Shown here: positions 11,322 to 24,300 of the stretch, piece by piece
Position numbering within the stretch: position 1 is the stretch's first letter
Layout: each line of letters begins with the position of its first letter
Assembly (NCBI GenBank): GCA_000328365.1
Contig: KB294622.1
Span: 230,742-294,741 of the forward strand
Direction of reading: 5' to 3'
Origin: Capitella teleta
Lineage: Eukaryota > Annelida > Polychaeta > Capitellidae
DNA: 64,000 bases
Made by a program: the position numbers and the translations under genes
Notes under the pieces: model-generated
What the model was told of the DNA's origin: nothing
The model's database searches: none
Seen by the model: the letters and a program-made list of their open reading frames with translations, nothing else

Positions 11322-13291
11322 TACGTGGGTGTGCCGCTCACCGTTACCGTTACAGCGTGACGTCAGCTGGATAACGCCCCCAACCCCCTCCCCACGGCGC
11401 GCCCTCCAGCCCAGTCCGCATCCGCTTAAGGCCCGTTTAAGGGCGTCCAAACCGCTGCCGGCAACCGAAATTGTATTTTGCGCTCGCCTTTCCAGGAAAA
11501 CACACTGAATTCGGTTTCTGACTATTCCCGATCGGAAACCTTATTCGCATGCTAATGAGATACCCTGTCTCTGCACCCTTTCGATTCCCCCGACGGCGAC
11601 TCGGTAAACCCGGATTCCAGTTTAGGAAAGCTATGGCGATGCACGATGATTTGTTTCCAACGCAATTGATATTAATGTCAAGTGATGGCACAGACATCAT
11701 TCATCTCTCGGTGTTTTCCTCGGTACAAAGGCGAGGTGTCATTTTGAAATAAACACGTTTGTCTCCCAGAGATCTTTTTGTGTCGAAATCTACAAGCATG
11801 CAGCGGACCTTTTCATAACACATTTACGATGTTACATGTCGTACTGCGCACTATTGCTACAGAGTAATTGATGGGGATACGCACGAGATTGATTTATAAA
11901 TAGCTATAATTATTCTACAATATCGCTGTAACTTTGGGTCATGATAACAATGATGTAATGAGTCATCTGAATACTGCATATATCTGAAATTTTAATCATA
12001 ATGGAGTTGTTTGTTTGATCTTTTTAAATGTACCCAATTGCTTGAGCAACTTGGGAAGGTGAGACAATGATCTCACTGGGACTGGCTGGTGGTCGTTCAC
12101 TCACAAGCCTCAATTCAGTGTAAGAAAATGAGAACTCCAGTATATAATTATAATAATCGCACCAATTGCATTGAATAACTGTTTAATGCACAGGATAGCG
12201 GCGGGTCAGGGTCATATGTTGGCCTTTATGCTGAAGGTTGTTGAGCATTAATTAACGGGCAGACGTCACAAGTAGTGCCGTCATTACTCCTAAGATGGGT
12301 GATCGAGTACAACAGTTTAATGGACGTAATGAATCACTTACTGCGTGGTCTTTTTATAGGCAACTATTTAACGTCTTGTCTGTTGACAATAGGCAGCTGA
12401 TGGTGCAATGTGGGTATGGAGATTCAAAAGCCTCCAATTAGTACTTGTAGTAGCACACCCAATGATAATTCTTGCGGTTGCACTAACAGCGCCAGCTTAA
12501 AATAATCCTATGATTTTATATTCTCGGGGAACGGCATCAAATCATGACGTTTGGCTGTGAATGGCAGAGTCTATAATTATGTGAATGTAAATTAACTATC
12601 GAGTGAGCTAACGTCATCAGTACTCATTACATCAGCAAATATAATTCCCACTCATCCAATTATAAATTATTTTGAAACACATTTTAAATCACTGCTTTCC
12701 ACTGCAGCGAATATTCCATGTTTGCCACCTGTCTATTCTTATTCACCGGCAGTCAGATGGCTTCTCTCTTGGAAACTTTCAGAGCTTGACACATATAAGC
12801 GAGCTAGGTCTTCCAATGGTCGGGTTGAGTGCGGACTGTGTCAAGATCATATGCATTTTAAGCAAGACCTGGTATTCATTTAGAACAGATGAAGCTTTCT
12901 ACTCATGTGTCATTAAATAAATTGAGAGCAATAGCTTTCTCGATAACAGTGGTCACGTGATCTATCAGTCTGTTCTGCGACGGTGCCTGGTGAACCAGGC
13001 ACGCGTGTATTAATTGTAGTATATTATAGTTTTACCTCAAATAAAAACTAATTATAGGGGGCTGAAATTTCGAACACAGCATCTTTGAGGGTCCTTTTGA
13101 GAACAATACACTGGTATTTAATGGTTATTCAAGACAATCCGCGGGAAAAATGCAACGCGAATTGGATCATCTCTTGCATGTATATCGCTGGCTTAAGCTA
13201 GATTCCATTTGCATGAAGATAACCGCCATTTGCTTGACTACAATAGACACCTACGTTAAATAATGCAACCACACCCATAAGTTCGATCCAT

Positions 13292-13321
13292 AGGTCAATA
13301 GGTCAATAGGTCAATAGGTTG
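13292..13321 (+). promoter_or_regulatory. DR2 nuclear-receptor half-site array
   Basis: AGGTCA occurs at 13292, 13300 and 13308, each separated by AT, followed by AGGTTG at 13316. Two-base spacing is the DR2 arrangement recognised by several RXR/RAR-type or COUP-TF dimers. It is also simply an 8-bp tandem repeat, so regulatory meaning is inference. Confidence 0.3.
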
Positions 13322-15513
13322 TTCCTTACTCTTCGACAGTCTTTCATCTCAAAGCGCGCCATCGTCTTTTTATTATTTTGAATCTTAAGGGTTCTTGGTT
13401 GGATAGAGAGGGGGGGACTTCCTTGTTCTTTGGTATTGCCTTCCGTTTCCCCTTTTCCTTTTCTTATTTCTGCTTTCTTCTTTGGAACCATATCGGGAAA
13501 TCACGAAGCACATTCCCGGAGCATGACTCCGGAAATCAGAGCACCGTTCGACACCTCGCCCAATGACACGCACAGGAGCGTCCGTGATCGCCAAGCCAAT
13601 TTCACGCTTCATCTGCCCAAGTGAAGCCGTCCAAGTGGCTGCCAAATCATTCGAGAGCCAAGTCGCACAGACCTATGCTGCCCGTTGCAGCGTCCTCGTT
13701 CCCTTACAAATCGGCATATCAGCACAATATCCCATGACCCTTTCAAACCGAATCAAATTGGTGGAATAGAACTTTAGTTTTCTACATGAAATTCTTTGTC
13801 TGTTTAGTGTTTATAACACACTTGATGTATCTTTTGAAAATCGAATTTAACAATATTATATGAATACTATTAAGTGCAGATTAGATTCCCCAACACAAAA
13901 CTGTTCTCGGTTTTGCCAGATCAATTGTTTCCCAAACTCTTAAAACCATATTTGATGAATCCATAGCGGTATAAAATATAAATCCAGAGTGATCGTACCT
14001 TGAGGATCTGGACGCCCACAGGTGCGTACTGAAAACTCGTAAGCTAGGTGTGGCTGGTATCATTTTACAGCATCCTGTTTCAGGCTCATGCAGAAATAAC
14101 AACACTTATTATTCTTCTACCTAAACCTTGACTATAATAACGCCATATTATTTTCTCGGGTTCGCTTTCCTTGTCAGTCGGAGCACCATCCGTTGAGTAT
14201 CGTGTTAGTCGGAAATGAGCAATCGACGTCATAGGACTACTGTGTTTTTTTGTTGTTTTTTTTTTGTTTTTTTTTACAGCAGCTCGTTTGAAGTCACGTG
14301 TTTTTATCATGGTCATTGCCCTAATTGAACAAGGCCAGGAATAGCCGCTCCACTTATCTCTCCAACACCACTGACACCCTTAATGGAGCAAAATGGCGCG
14401 TTAGCTGATTAGGAGGTTCGTATATCAGCCGCTTAAGCTCCAACGTGGATGATACAACGATTCTGCAAAACCCGAAGACGTCAACTCGAATTGTGTCTGT
14501 ATACTAGCGGAAAAAAGAAAACGCGGTTTAGCGTAGAATTGGACAAAGGATTGGCATCTCTTGTGTTGTTTTCACGAGATTGCGAGCCATTGCGATTGAG
14601 CGATCCAGTTCTTCTATTTCAAATTACACGAAGAAAAAAAAACTATTTTTTTAAAGCAATTTCTGTATTTCAATCAAGCAAAATAAAAATGGAAGCTCAT
14701 CTGTCACCAGGCGTCAGTGAGAAGAAACACAATTGCTGATAGATATTTGTCAAAAGTTATTCAACGAGCTCAGTGATGCTTAGAGAGGCAGGATGAGTAA
14801 TCGCTGATGATGAAATAATGCATCTCGTCTTGAGGGAGACCAGACAGGAAAAATAAAATATTATCCATCATTCGTCAATCTCCACCCTTCACGGCCTCCA
14901 TAGGTATATGCTATACCCACGGCTTGTCGCTTATTTATAGGGCAAATGAGTTCTCGTCAGTTGGAGGCATGCTATGTACAATTTACGATACACAATGTAT
15001 GATCTATACGCAAGTACAATACGCAATCACACGCACAAAGCAGCATTCGACTACTGAGATTTGTGAAAGGGGAAAGTAAATTAGAAATATGATCCAATAC
15101 TGCTGCCTTTTTTGTTTATGTCTCGTCTGTGGTAATCATTATTCCTTAGAGAGTGGGAAATTCGGCACCTCGCAATAAATAAATCCAAATGAAGACTTGT
15201 TCCAGAAGCGTCATCATCGGTTCAAGTAATGAATGCAATTTATCTATGTTTGTCGGAATAGATAGGCTGCGTTTCTCTCGATCGAATTGTCAAATCGTTT
15301 CTCCGGATATTATATTCATCGCGTGGACAGTTTCATTTGAATGATTGTGAAATAAACTGTCGTTGTGAGCGTGCAACTGAATTCATGCGGAAAGAGGAAT
15401 TCAAGAAAAGAAAGAAGCCAATTCCTTAATGGATTGAGGGGATTTATTTACATTGTATCAACTTCGGGTTATCCATCACCCGAGATCACTTCCAGTATAG
15501 AGTGAAAATGTCG

Positions 15514-15651
15514 TGACGTCATTGCGCTCCCACGAGACATTTAAGTTGTTTGTCTCCACATTCGGGTATATACGGAGATTTCCATTCTGTAGAGTATATA
15601 ACGTCATTATTTCAGTTGTTTATCTCCAGGTTCGAGAATTCCGTGACGTCA
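15514..15651 (+). repeat. Degenerate 70-bp tandem duplication with CRE sites
   Basis: GTTGTTTGTCTCCA at 15545 recurs as GTTGTTTATCTCCA at 15615, both followed by TTCG-containing sequence and preceded by ACGTCATT. Perfect TGACGTCA palindromes stand at 15514-15521 and 15644-15651. Confidence 0.6.
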
Positions 15652-16329
15652 CTCTTATCCGCTCTATATTCCTCACTCAATATGAAATATTGCGATGGGG
15701 ATGGAATGACTGATTTGAATACTTATAGATACACCTGATTAGTATTCCTCAGAGAGTGCCGTAAAACTCCACCCATCCATTTATTCATTCCTTCCCCAGA
15801 CGCTTGACCCTTTTAGATAAAATACGGACATATTCCTCTCATTTGAAGTTTTCATTATTTCACAGACACAATCTTACAAGCTGAAACAGTGGTGAATACG
15901 TGTAGTGGACTAAAGCCAACGGATGTATTTGTATCGATTAAATACAACATTGCGCCATAGATGAGTGTCATGAGCATATGCTGTGCGAGGAAAATTTCGT
16001 GGTTTCCCCTTTCATCTGCTTCAGAGAAATCCTTATTACATCACGCTTTATACGCATGAAACTCGAGTCTGGTCCTCGGTTGAAGCTGCTGCAAAATCCG
16101 TCCTTTGGTGTTCCGTGTCTTCGCAAAACAAGCATGTTTGCGCGCCTCGACGTCCATGATATTAGAGATTGGGGCTTCTTCGCCTAACCACACAGCGTGG
16201 CAGGGCTTTATGTAGTTACCTGTGCACTTGGATTGATCGAGGAAGTTAAAACCCATGCATATTTAGAGAGGAACAGCAATGCTTAATTCGGTTACTCTGA
16301 GTTACAACTTTATTTCTTCAACGCATATA

Positions 16330-17000
16330 TTACCAGATGCGTATGTATATATATGTAAACAACAGAATGAAACAATTACAAACATAAAACAAAAATGAAA
16401 TACAGTTCGGCAAACATAAACTGATGGACTAAAATAAGCCTTCGAATATTTCTTTAAATCTTCATAATTCCTAGAATATCGTAAATTTGCAGGTAGTTTG
16501 TTGCTTCTCGTGGCCCAACAACAGAGAGGGCTAGGTCACCATACACGGACCTAGTTCTTGGCACTTTCGTGAGCACGGCTGCCTGTGATCGAAGCGTCCT
16601 CATCGGGATTTTAGCGATAGGATCTCGTTTATGTGGGCTGGGGCCTTATTATGGATAGCTTTAAACATGAGGACACAGTTGGAATGCAATCCGTTGTTTT
16701 GCTGGTAGTTAGTGTAGTTCTCGGAGGATTGGAGTTGTGTGCTCCCATCGTGGCTGCGTTTTGGGACAATTGCAGGCTTTTCAGTCGACAGGCAGGTTGC
16801 ATTGCCAATATTGAATTGCCGTAGTCCAGCCGAGAAGTGAAAAGTGCAGGCACTGCAGTTTGCGTGGTCTTGCAATGTTTCAATTCATTGCAGAAAGATA
16901 TACAGCATAGCAAAGATGTTCTACAGGTATATTAATGACAGCTACACTTTCTTTACCAAGATCGAATTGTGAAGAATGCTGAATATCGCGCATAATTTCA
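16330..17000 (-). mobile_element. LINE 3' end: RT C-terminus and 3' UTR
   Basis: Read on the minus strand, about 16840-16700 gives ALFTSRLDYGNSIL and LKSLQLSQNAA, the widespread LVTSRLDYGNALL and LQRVQNAAARLV blocks of CR1/L2/Jockey-type reverse transcriptases. A shifted frame near 16680-16620 gives LMFKAIHNKAPAHINEIL. Then 16560-16450 gives VPRTRSVYGDLALSVVGP in one frame and LPANLRYSRNYEDLKKYSK in another, the usual C-terminal blocks. At least three frame changes break it, so it is an old copy. An AT-rich non-coding tail follows to about 16330. The 5' boundary is uncertain. Confidence 0.85.
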
Positions 17001-17989
17001 ATATTGATTGATGTAGCAATGGAGGTATTTTTCCTCATAAGAGACAGCAAAATTGACTTCCTGACACATGGATCCATAGTGCCGTAAGAGTACGAAGTGT
17101 AAACACCACAAACTAGGTCAGAACAAATCCTATGCCCGACAAGATGCCGGTTCACCGTCGGGCATAGGCACCATAACGTTATTCAATTAACCTTTAGCAA
17201 TTCGATTGTCCCAGACGACTACCAGAGAGCAATAATTTGATTGCAGAACAGCAGCAATCTCGACCGGATGTCGTGAGTAATCAGCATCAAGGGAACGTTA
17301 TTCGCAGCCAAGACTCGTGGGTGTTGGTTTTGTGGCTCGTAATATCCTGACTGCAGGTGAGCGGATTGAACCGAACACGTGTGGATGGAAGGGTTAACGC
17401 AATGACGCACCAGTGACATTTCACCCTGAGAGTATTATCAGCATAAGAAGTTCTATCTGGCTGAGTTCTCATAAGTGTCGTGATTTGGCAGGATTCTCAA
17501 ACCTTTCTAGTGTTAGATTTGTGAATCTGAAGTGACCTGAAATGACTTTTAAGTTGGAATTGACGTTATTTTTGTATGCAAACTATTAAAGCTCGCAAGC
17601 TAGTCAACAAAATGACTGATATTTGCTCAATTTCAATTATTCTTAGGTGATATTAACGATGTATGAGAATCAAATGGGTCTGAGATGAAAATGGCGCTTA
17701 TAATAATTATAACGTGCAACCTTGGATATTAATGAAGACTTCGGTTATTGACTTTATTTGGGGATTTGTACTTATTTAGATGATAATTAAACCGAAAAAA
17801 TTAAAATTAAATTAAAACGAAGGGGAGAGATCCACACGTATTCATTCCCCGCTGAACCCAACTCTTACTCGCCAAAGAATAAAATCTAACGACTGAGCAC
17901 ATACAAGCATTGTGGTATATTGTATAATCGATTCACCATGTAATCGTCTTGAAATATAGTCCGCCAGTTCTACCACTGCTTTTGTACAA
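17001..17989. other. Intergenic, no gene seen
   Basis: Possibly the decayed upstream part of the LINE up to about 17155; beyond that nothing recognisable. Confidence 0.45.
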
Positions 17990-18313
17990 TCCTATGCCGA
18001 CCGTGGGGGTCGAGGTCCCGGGTTCGAGACCCGATCAGACCACGGGCGTTATGATTGTGAATTATAATTGTTATAATTGTAATTCTTCGGTGACTCTGCA
18101 GTGCTGCTCAACTGCGTAACAAGGCCGGGCGCTGTGTACTACTGTCTATGGTGGTATGCAGGATAAAGAACCCTAGGGATGTATCGATAAGAGTAAGGGG
18201 AAACCCCGGTCCCGGGCCTTCTGTTCTGGCGCTCGTATCACCCGAATGAGTTGGATGAAGCCATAAAACCCCATCACTCACTCACTCAATCACTCACTCA
18301 CTCACTCACTCAC
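17990..18313 (+). mobile_element. tRNA-derived SINE with (CACT)n tail
   Basis: GGTTCGAGACC at 18021-18031 is a perfect RNA polymerase III B box inside a tRNA-like T arm (GGG and CCC flanks pair). No good A box is seen, so the tRNA 5' half is missing or decayed. About 190 bases of tRNA-unrelated body follow, ending ATAAAACCCCAT and then a (CACT)n tail at about 18275-18313. Tails of CACT/ACTC repeats behind such bodies are, from memory, common in mollusc and other lophotrochozoan SINEs. A CGTTATGA octamer lies at 18047. No second copy was seen in the window. Confidence 0.7.
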
Positions 18314-21300
18314 CACTGCTTTTGCCAGGAATTATAGCCTTGAAATGAAGAACATGTCATTTATATTCCTGTAAAGTATAGAAGATATTTATGGATAAAG
18401 TATAGGGGAAGGGGGGAATTAAGAGACATTTGTAAACTGAGATGAAAATGGTTATGAGCTGGGAGGGAGAGGTTTAATGAAATGGAAACACCACGTAGAT
18501 AGGTTTAAAAGAAGCCCAGTTGATGAGGATTATTATGGAATAGTCACCGAGAAGGGGGAGGTCGGTGGCATTGCAAATATACGTGGTGAACACATGGAAG
18601 AAACATCAATGAGAAGAAAACAGTAATAGACTTTGCACGTTGTCGTATTGTGTGCTTCGGTGCGTGACCCTCTAGCTTCGGGCTTCCGACGAAAGTTTCC
18701 CGTGAATGCTCCTCTTGTTCAATCTGAGAAGCTTTAGTGAATTATAACAAAGAGAAGGGGGTGTGCTTCTGCTAAAAGAAAAATTAATCTTCGCCTAAAT
18801 TAATGCGAACATAATCTGAAGATTCTGAGAAGTTCTGTTGCTGCTTGAATTGTCCAAAACGGAGCACTTTGTCTCTGAATCCAGGGGCCTCCTTCAATTT
18901 GCTGTTGTCTAATTTGGGAGATAACATTTGCTATTGAATCTCGATTTGACTTAACGGCAGCTGCGAACTAACTGTATTGCGTACCACCATTGGCTGGCTT
19001 GTTAATTGTGATTTATTCAATCATGCAAATTTCATGGCAGGATGTCAGAATTAATAAATATATTACCCGTTTATTTCACTATGACAGAACAGCTGAGCAC
19101 ACACGAACAGCTCCTACCTGATTCTAAAAAGCAACGCAATTTTCGTTTTTGCCGAGAAAATAATCGCTTGGTGATAATCATTTCAATCGAAGGGCGAAAC
19201 TTCACAAACCAGGCTGACGGCCAGACTAATTCGCCGCCATATAAGTTTTCCCAGAAGCTCCAGGTGCTCTGATCAGCGGCATCTGTGTCACCTGGTCTAC
19301 CAATTCGCGGGGCAACCCCTGAAATGCATCACTTGATACCATGCTTCGGGCTATCGGAACATTCGATCAGCTTGAATCTTTTCATTGATTGGTCTCTGAA
19401 AGGGGATCTTGAGCGATAATGAAGCAAAGAAAGGGGATCACAGACATGATTGTGAGGCTGTATTGCAAGTATCGGCATCAAATAATTGGTTCCGTGCCAG
19501 TAAATAGAAAACCTCAATGCAATCTACCCTTTAGCAGAGAAGAAGGGGCTCAGAGTGTTCTCATAGTGCTCCAAGGAGAGACATGGCACAAAATAAACCC
19601 ACTCCAGGCAGATTACTGCGGAGAATGGCATCTATTCCGCTCAGCTGCTGACTGATAAACCAGAAAGTTACAAATGTGCTTTGATCCTCATCGATATGCT
19701 ATCATCGTCTGGTGGTCAGTATTTGGAGTCCTCTCGGTGTGAGATCAATTCGCAATTCGCTCATTTCCGCGCCTTTCATTTTGATTGAGGGAAAAAAGAT
19801 GATCTGATGGGGTGGAGTTCAGCGTCCCACTTGCTGAATGCAACCGCACGATCGGTGGCCGTCTCACAGCACCTAACTGATTGCCCCCCTCGCGACTGGC
19901 ATATGAGCAGAGACTTCCTCGTGGAAGATTTTTTTTCTCCTAACGAATGCATGTCTATCACCGTGTTTTGTAACACTGCGCTCGCTCGACAGCAACTTCC
20001 TCTTCGCCTGCACAATACATGCCTGTCCAATTGGCGCGCGGGACACATACGGCTGGCATTGAATGTGAGTTCTTGGCTTCGTCTCAGCGGTAACACCCTT
20101 TTTGGAGGCTCGTTACGATTCCGAACTAATTACACAAACACAGCACTGATTCCGTGTCGTCTCCATTGGCTGTTTGTCTGATCCGTTTCTGGACTGTCTG
20201 TCTCTCTCGCTCGTGTACTTGGTGATTCGAGAAACAAAACTCCGGTAGGGTTAGATTGATTTTATGGTTCAACCGAGACTGCATTGTGGATTTTCTGGTG
20301 AAACGGAAATTTGCGAGCAGAATGCAGTCGTTCGCTCTATTCGATCTGGGTTGAAAGCCAAGACAGTGTCACATGGCGTACGATGCCACTCAGAGTAATT
20401 AGCGCACGGATTAGATTGATGGGGGTGAAAGCCCGCCGGTAGTTGAGTTTTCTTGGTTTGCTTTTTGCTTTTGTTTTATACTGGTTTGCATTCATCGTGA
20501 AGATGATTTCAGAGGTCTCGTTTATTATGTGCCGGGGTTTGTATAAGAATAATAAAAAAGTCAAATCAACTTTCAGATTAGTATTTCCTCCAAAGGGAAT
20601 TAGAAGTTTCCTTCTCGCTGAATAATAGGCTGTGATTGAGTGATTACATTTAAAATTGAAAACTATATTCCATCCAGAGTAGATTTCTTCATTAGATGGG
20701 AACTCAAAATTTAAACCGCTAAGGTACCTCGTGATAGGTCATATATATTTAATACATACATTATAAAACTTGTCCGGGTCATATTAAAGTTATCTTCGTC
20801 CGATTTCGGAGCTCAGCAAAGTTCAAGAATGATTGTCGTGCAATTATTTGTACGTCCAAAGAAAGAGGGTTTCGGGAAAGGGCAGATAATTGCCAACCCA
20901 GAAGAGAGGACAGTTATCTTCACGTTTCCCCAAGTAAGCAGTTACTTCCCATTTTACCACAGCGCTGAGTTCCTCAGCAAATTGCAATGATTCAAATTGA
21001 GCTTGTTTCTGACTTTCCAGGAATCTGTTTGCAACGCGTTTTGCTTATTGACTCTCTTACTTTTGCAAGCTAAAGGGTGTTTGCTGCCTTTTGGACTTCC
21101 TGATCGGGGCTTCCTAAATTACATTCCGTGCATGTTTTGTACGTACCTCCAGACTGAATTTTTGGAAGCTATATGGCAGGTAAGCGCTATGAGGAATTCT
21201 TGACGAGCAAAACATGTAGTTGGATAACAGAATCAGGAATGAGGAATCGATGCCTCGCATAGACGTGTGTGTGTGTCTGTTCATTGATTCAGAATCCAAG

Positions 21301-24300
21301 TTGTAAATGATAATATACTCATTTATAATATTTAATATGATATAAAGACAATTAATGGCATTGTTTTGCTACTTGGACTTGGAGCAGACCAGAATGGCCA
21401 ATCGTATCCGCAATTCCGGGAATATAAATGCTATTTTCATTGGAGCCAGGATTATATACATTATATACATGTTTACACCTCAAGTCTCAAGTACGTATAT
21501 GCACGCAATGTTCTCATTCATAATGTCTACAGTGTATTTAACTAAACCATAATGACATCAACGCCATCGACTTAACTAAGAACCTTGGAAGATGCGTCAT
21601 GCAAAGTCCTCCCAGCTTCACGTTGCAAAATTTCATTTGATTCAGATAAGCATGAGCTCCCTCCTGACCACAGTGCTCAAGCGACATTCCTTGACTTGAC
21701 CCGAGATCACACAATCCGTAAACTGCGTGAGCAGTGTTTCCGATCATCGCAGGCATCTCATTTGGTGTCGTGGATTGTATCCTCCTGATCGATGCAGAAG
21801 CGCAAATGGTCGTATCGGATATATTTTAAGCGTTCTTCGTTGGGTCTCGAATATGCCCTCCCAAACGGAAAATCGCCTATCAGTTCAAATTGTAGGGTTG
21901 GCTGAACCGAAGAATGATCACGATTTCCGCTTCTAGACCAAGAAGATTAACCTTTTTTGTCTGAACTCAACATGTATTGTAGTTAATGTGGGCATGTGGC
22001 TTAGTATAGCTTTATAATCTGTCTATATTGTATAAATAAACTTCAATATGCAGAAATTCTATATAAATAATCAAACAGCAAATGCATTCATATTTTTCAA
22101 GACAGCGTAACTTTATATCTGAGCAGCCAGTGTCTCAGGTGTGTTCGTCCATCTCACGGGAAACTTTGCCACTTTTACCCAAATTCTAAAAAAAACATCA
22201 GCGCCGCGGCTTCTTTGGTTAGTAGAAGAGCCCACAACATTCAGGCGTAATTCAATTGATAGCAGAAACCTCGATTCTCTGCAAATTCAATATTCACTTG
22301 CAGCTGACCAGGTTGAGTACGTGTATGCATTGATTCAGCAGGGTTGCTGCCCGACAGAATCTGGGATCTGGGAAATGTTGGATGTTCAATGAATGTCGTC
22401 GTAGATCGCATTACAGTATGATTGCACCAGACATAAGATTGCAGATGTCAGCACGGCCACCCGGATTACAGTTGTCCCTGGTGCCCTCGATCCCCAGGGC
22501 ATTTGTATATGTCCCGTGCTGTAGACAAAGCAGTGAGCTCATGTGTTCATTTCCTGCGATTGAAAACGTGCCTGATTCTGATTGAGAACTGTCAAAATGG
22601 CGGTCGACATGTTTGTGATTGCAAACACTGTCCATCAAAAATTCAAATTAGACCAATGAAAAAATTGGAGGTAGATATTAAGTTTGCAGTTTAATTAGTG
22701 TACGTAGCTGTAAGTCCATATCCCAATCAGAGATCCCATACAACTATAAAGTGCTAATTTAGCGTATACGAATCAAGGAAGCGCACAGGACGATACTTTG
22801 GTGCGGGGGAAATATAATCCCGAGTAAGCATAGCTGTCAAATAAATATCGAGCATCTTAAGCCACCAAAAGAGAGAACACGGGGCAGCATGGCATGATTG
22901 CAGCGTTGATGTATGTCCCCTCGGTGACAGCGTCGACAGGTGACTCCGGCTGTAAGCGCCGCAGCCTCAGCTCTTCTTCTCGCGGAGAAGTATTTTTGGT
23001 TCTCCTTCTCGGAACGCCAATCATTCTCTAAGTCAGAAAAATCACTCGGTTTGCGCACTTGACTCTGCTGATTAAGAAAGCTTATTTCCTCATAGAAAAC
23101 GTCTCACCTGCGCTAAGCACATCCGCTGCCTGCTGGAGATCCGACTCAACGCATACATTTGGCCCACGTATATATTATGTCGCACATTCTTGTCAAATGT
23201 TACATATTCAATCACAGTCTATTATTTGTTACAGCAAAGGAGAAAGTGAACCAGTTTATTCCTGTGTGAAGATGTTGGTCTCACTACATTCAGGGCGGTG
23301 TTGCCGCTGGTTTCAGAGGAATAATAAGACTTTCTGCGCCAGCAACTTATCAAGACAATTACTTTTGTTTAAAGGAATATTATCCCATATATTTTTAGAT
23401 TTAACATTTTTATATTGTGGTATATGTGAGTGAAATACTTAACATTAGGATATTCGCTTTGCGTGATATCCTGATATCATATATAACTAAAGCACTAGAA
23501 CACAATTTTTAAGGCAAAGTGCCGATCTGTAATGATTCTCATTTCAGTTTCTTTCCTGAGATACTGTGATCATACTTAGGGGCTGCAGCGTTGAGTTGAA
23601 GACCATTAACAACCTATATAATCAAGGTTATTTCATCAGTTATACATGTATTATTGTGTATATCTTTCTTTGTGTTTTACTTGATGCTAGCAAAGTTTAA
23701 CAAAATTAAGGCTTGAGATTTCAAAATTAATCATACATTATGGAATTTTTGTACAAAAGGTGTGCCCCAAAAGATACAGCCATACTTAAATATGATCAAT
23801 TTATATTGTTTCACACCCGATAGAACACATAAAGCACTGAATGATGCACCCAAGCGTCTATAATTCAAATAAGGCATGGAAGCACACGACCGCTACCTTC
23901 ATTCAGCATTATAATTTTATGCACAGTGGATGTATGAGTACCTACTCAACCCATCCCTCCGTGCAGTGGCGTTGGTTGTCTTGCGTGGTAGAGAGGGACA
24001 CCATATGACCATGAATTACCAACGCTACCATGACCTCCCTCATCGGATAACAAAGGCAGAAATGATCTGTAATAATATATCACCTTCGTATAATATAATA
24101 ATATAAGACCTTCGTAAAATGATTCTGGCAGCCACACACAGGGGTCTTTACCCTGACCTACTTATCTCTCTTATTTTCTCACTTGCCCAGGGACTGAGTC
24201 AGTAGGCCTTGAGAGGGATACGTAACGAGATGCTCAACTGCTGCTCGCTCGCAATCATGCTGCTAACTATTTTTTCATCTAATTTTTTTTTCAGCACTTT

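Larger units (their letters stand above)
11322..16329. other. Intergenic, no gene seen
   Basis: Five kilobases without a supported gene. Contains a TGACGTCA at 11358-11365, a four-unit AGGTCAAT array (13292-13321), and a degenerate ~70-bp duplication (15514-15651) with a TGACGTCA at each edge. Confidence 0.6.

Noticed and set aside
12985-13000. CCTGGTGAACCAGG foldback near a miR-124-like GGCACGCG
   Set aside because: The stem is only five bases and the seed does not match miR-124.
18021-18031. Functional tRNA gene at the GGTTCGAGACC B box
   Set aside because: No A box, anticodon arm or complete acceptor stem; the downstream body and tail indicate a SINE.
22141-22392. Open frame with ADQVEYVYALIQQGC
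   Set aside because: No recognisable family, no splice or promoter support, and length within chance.
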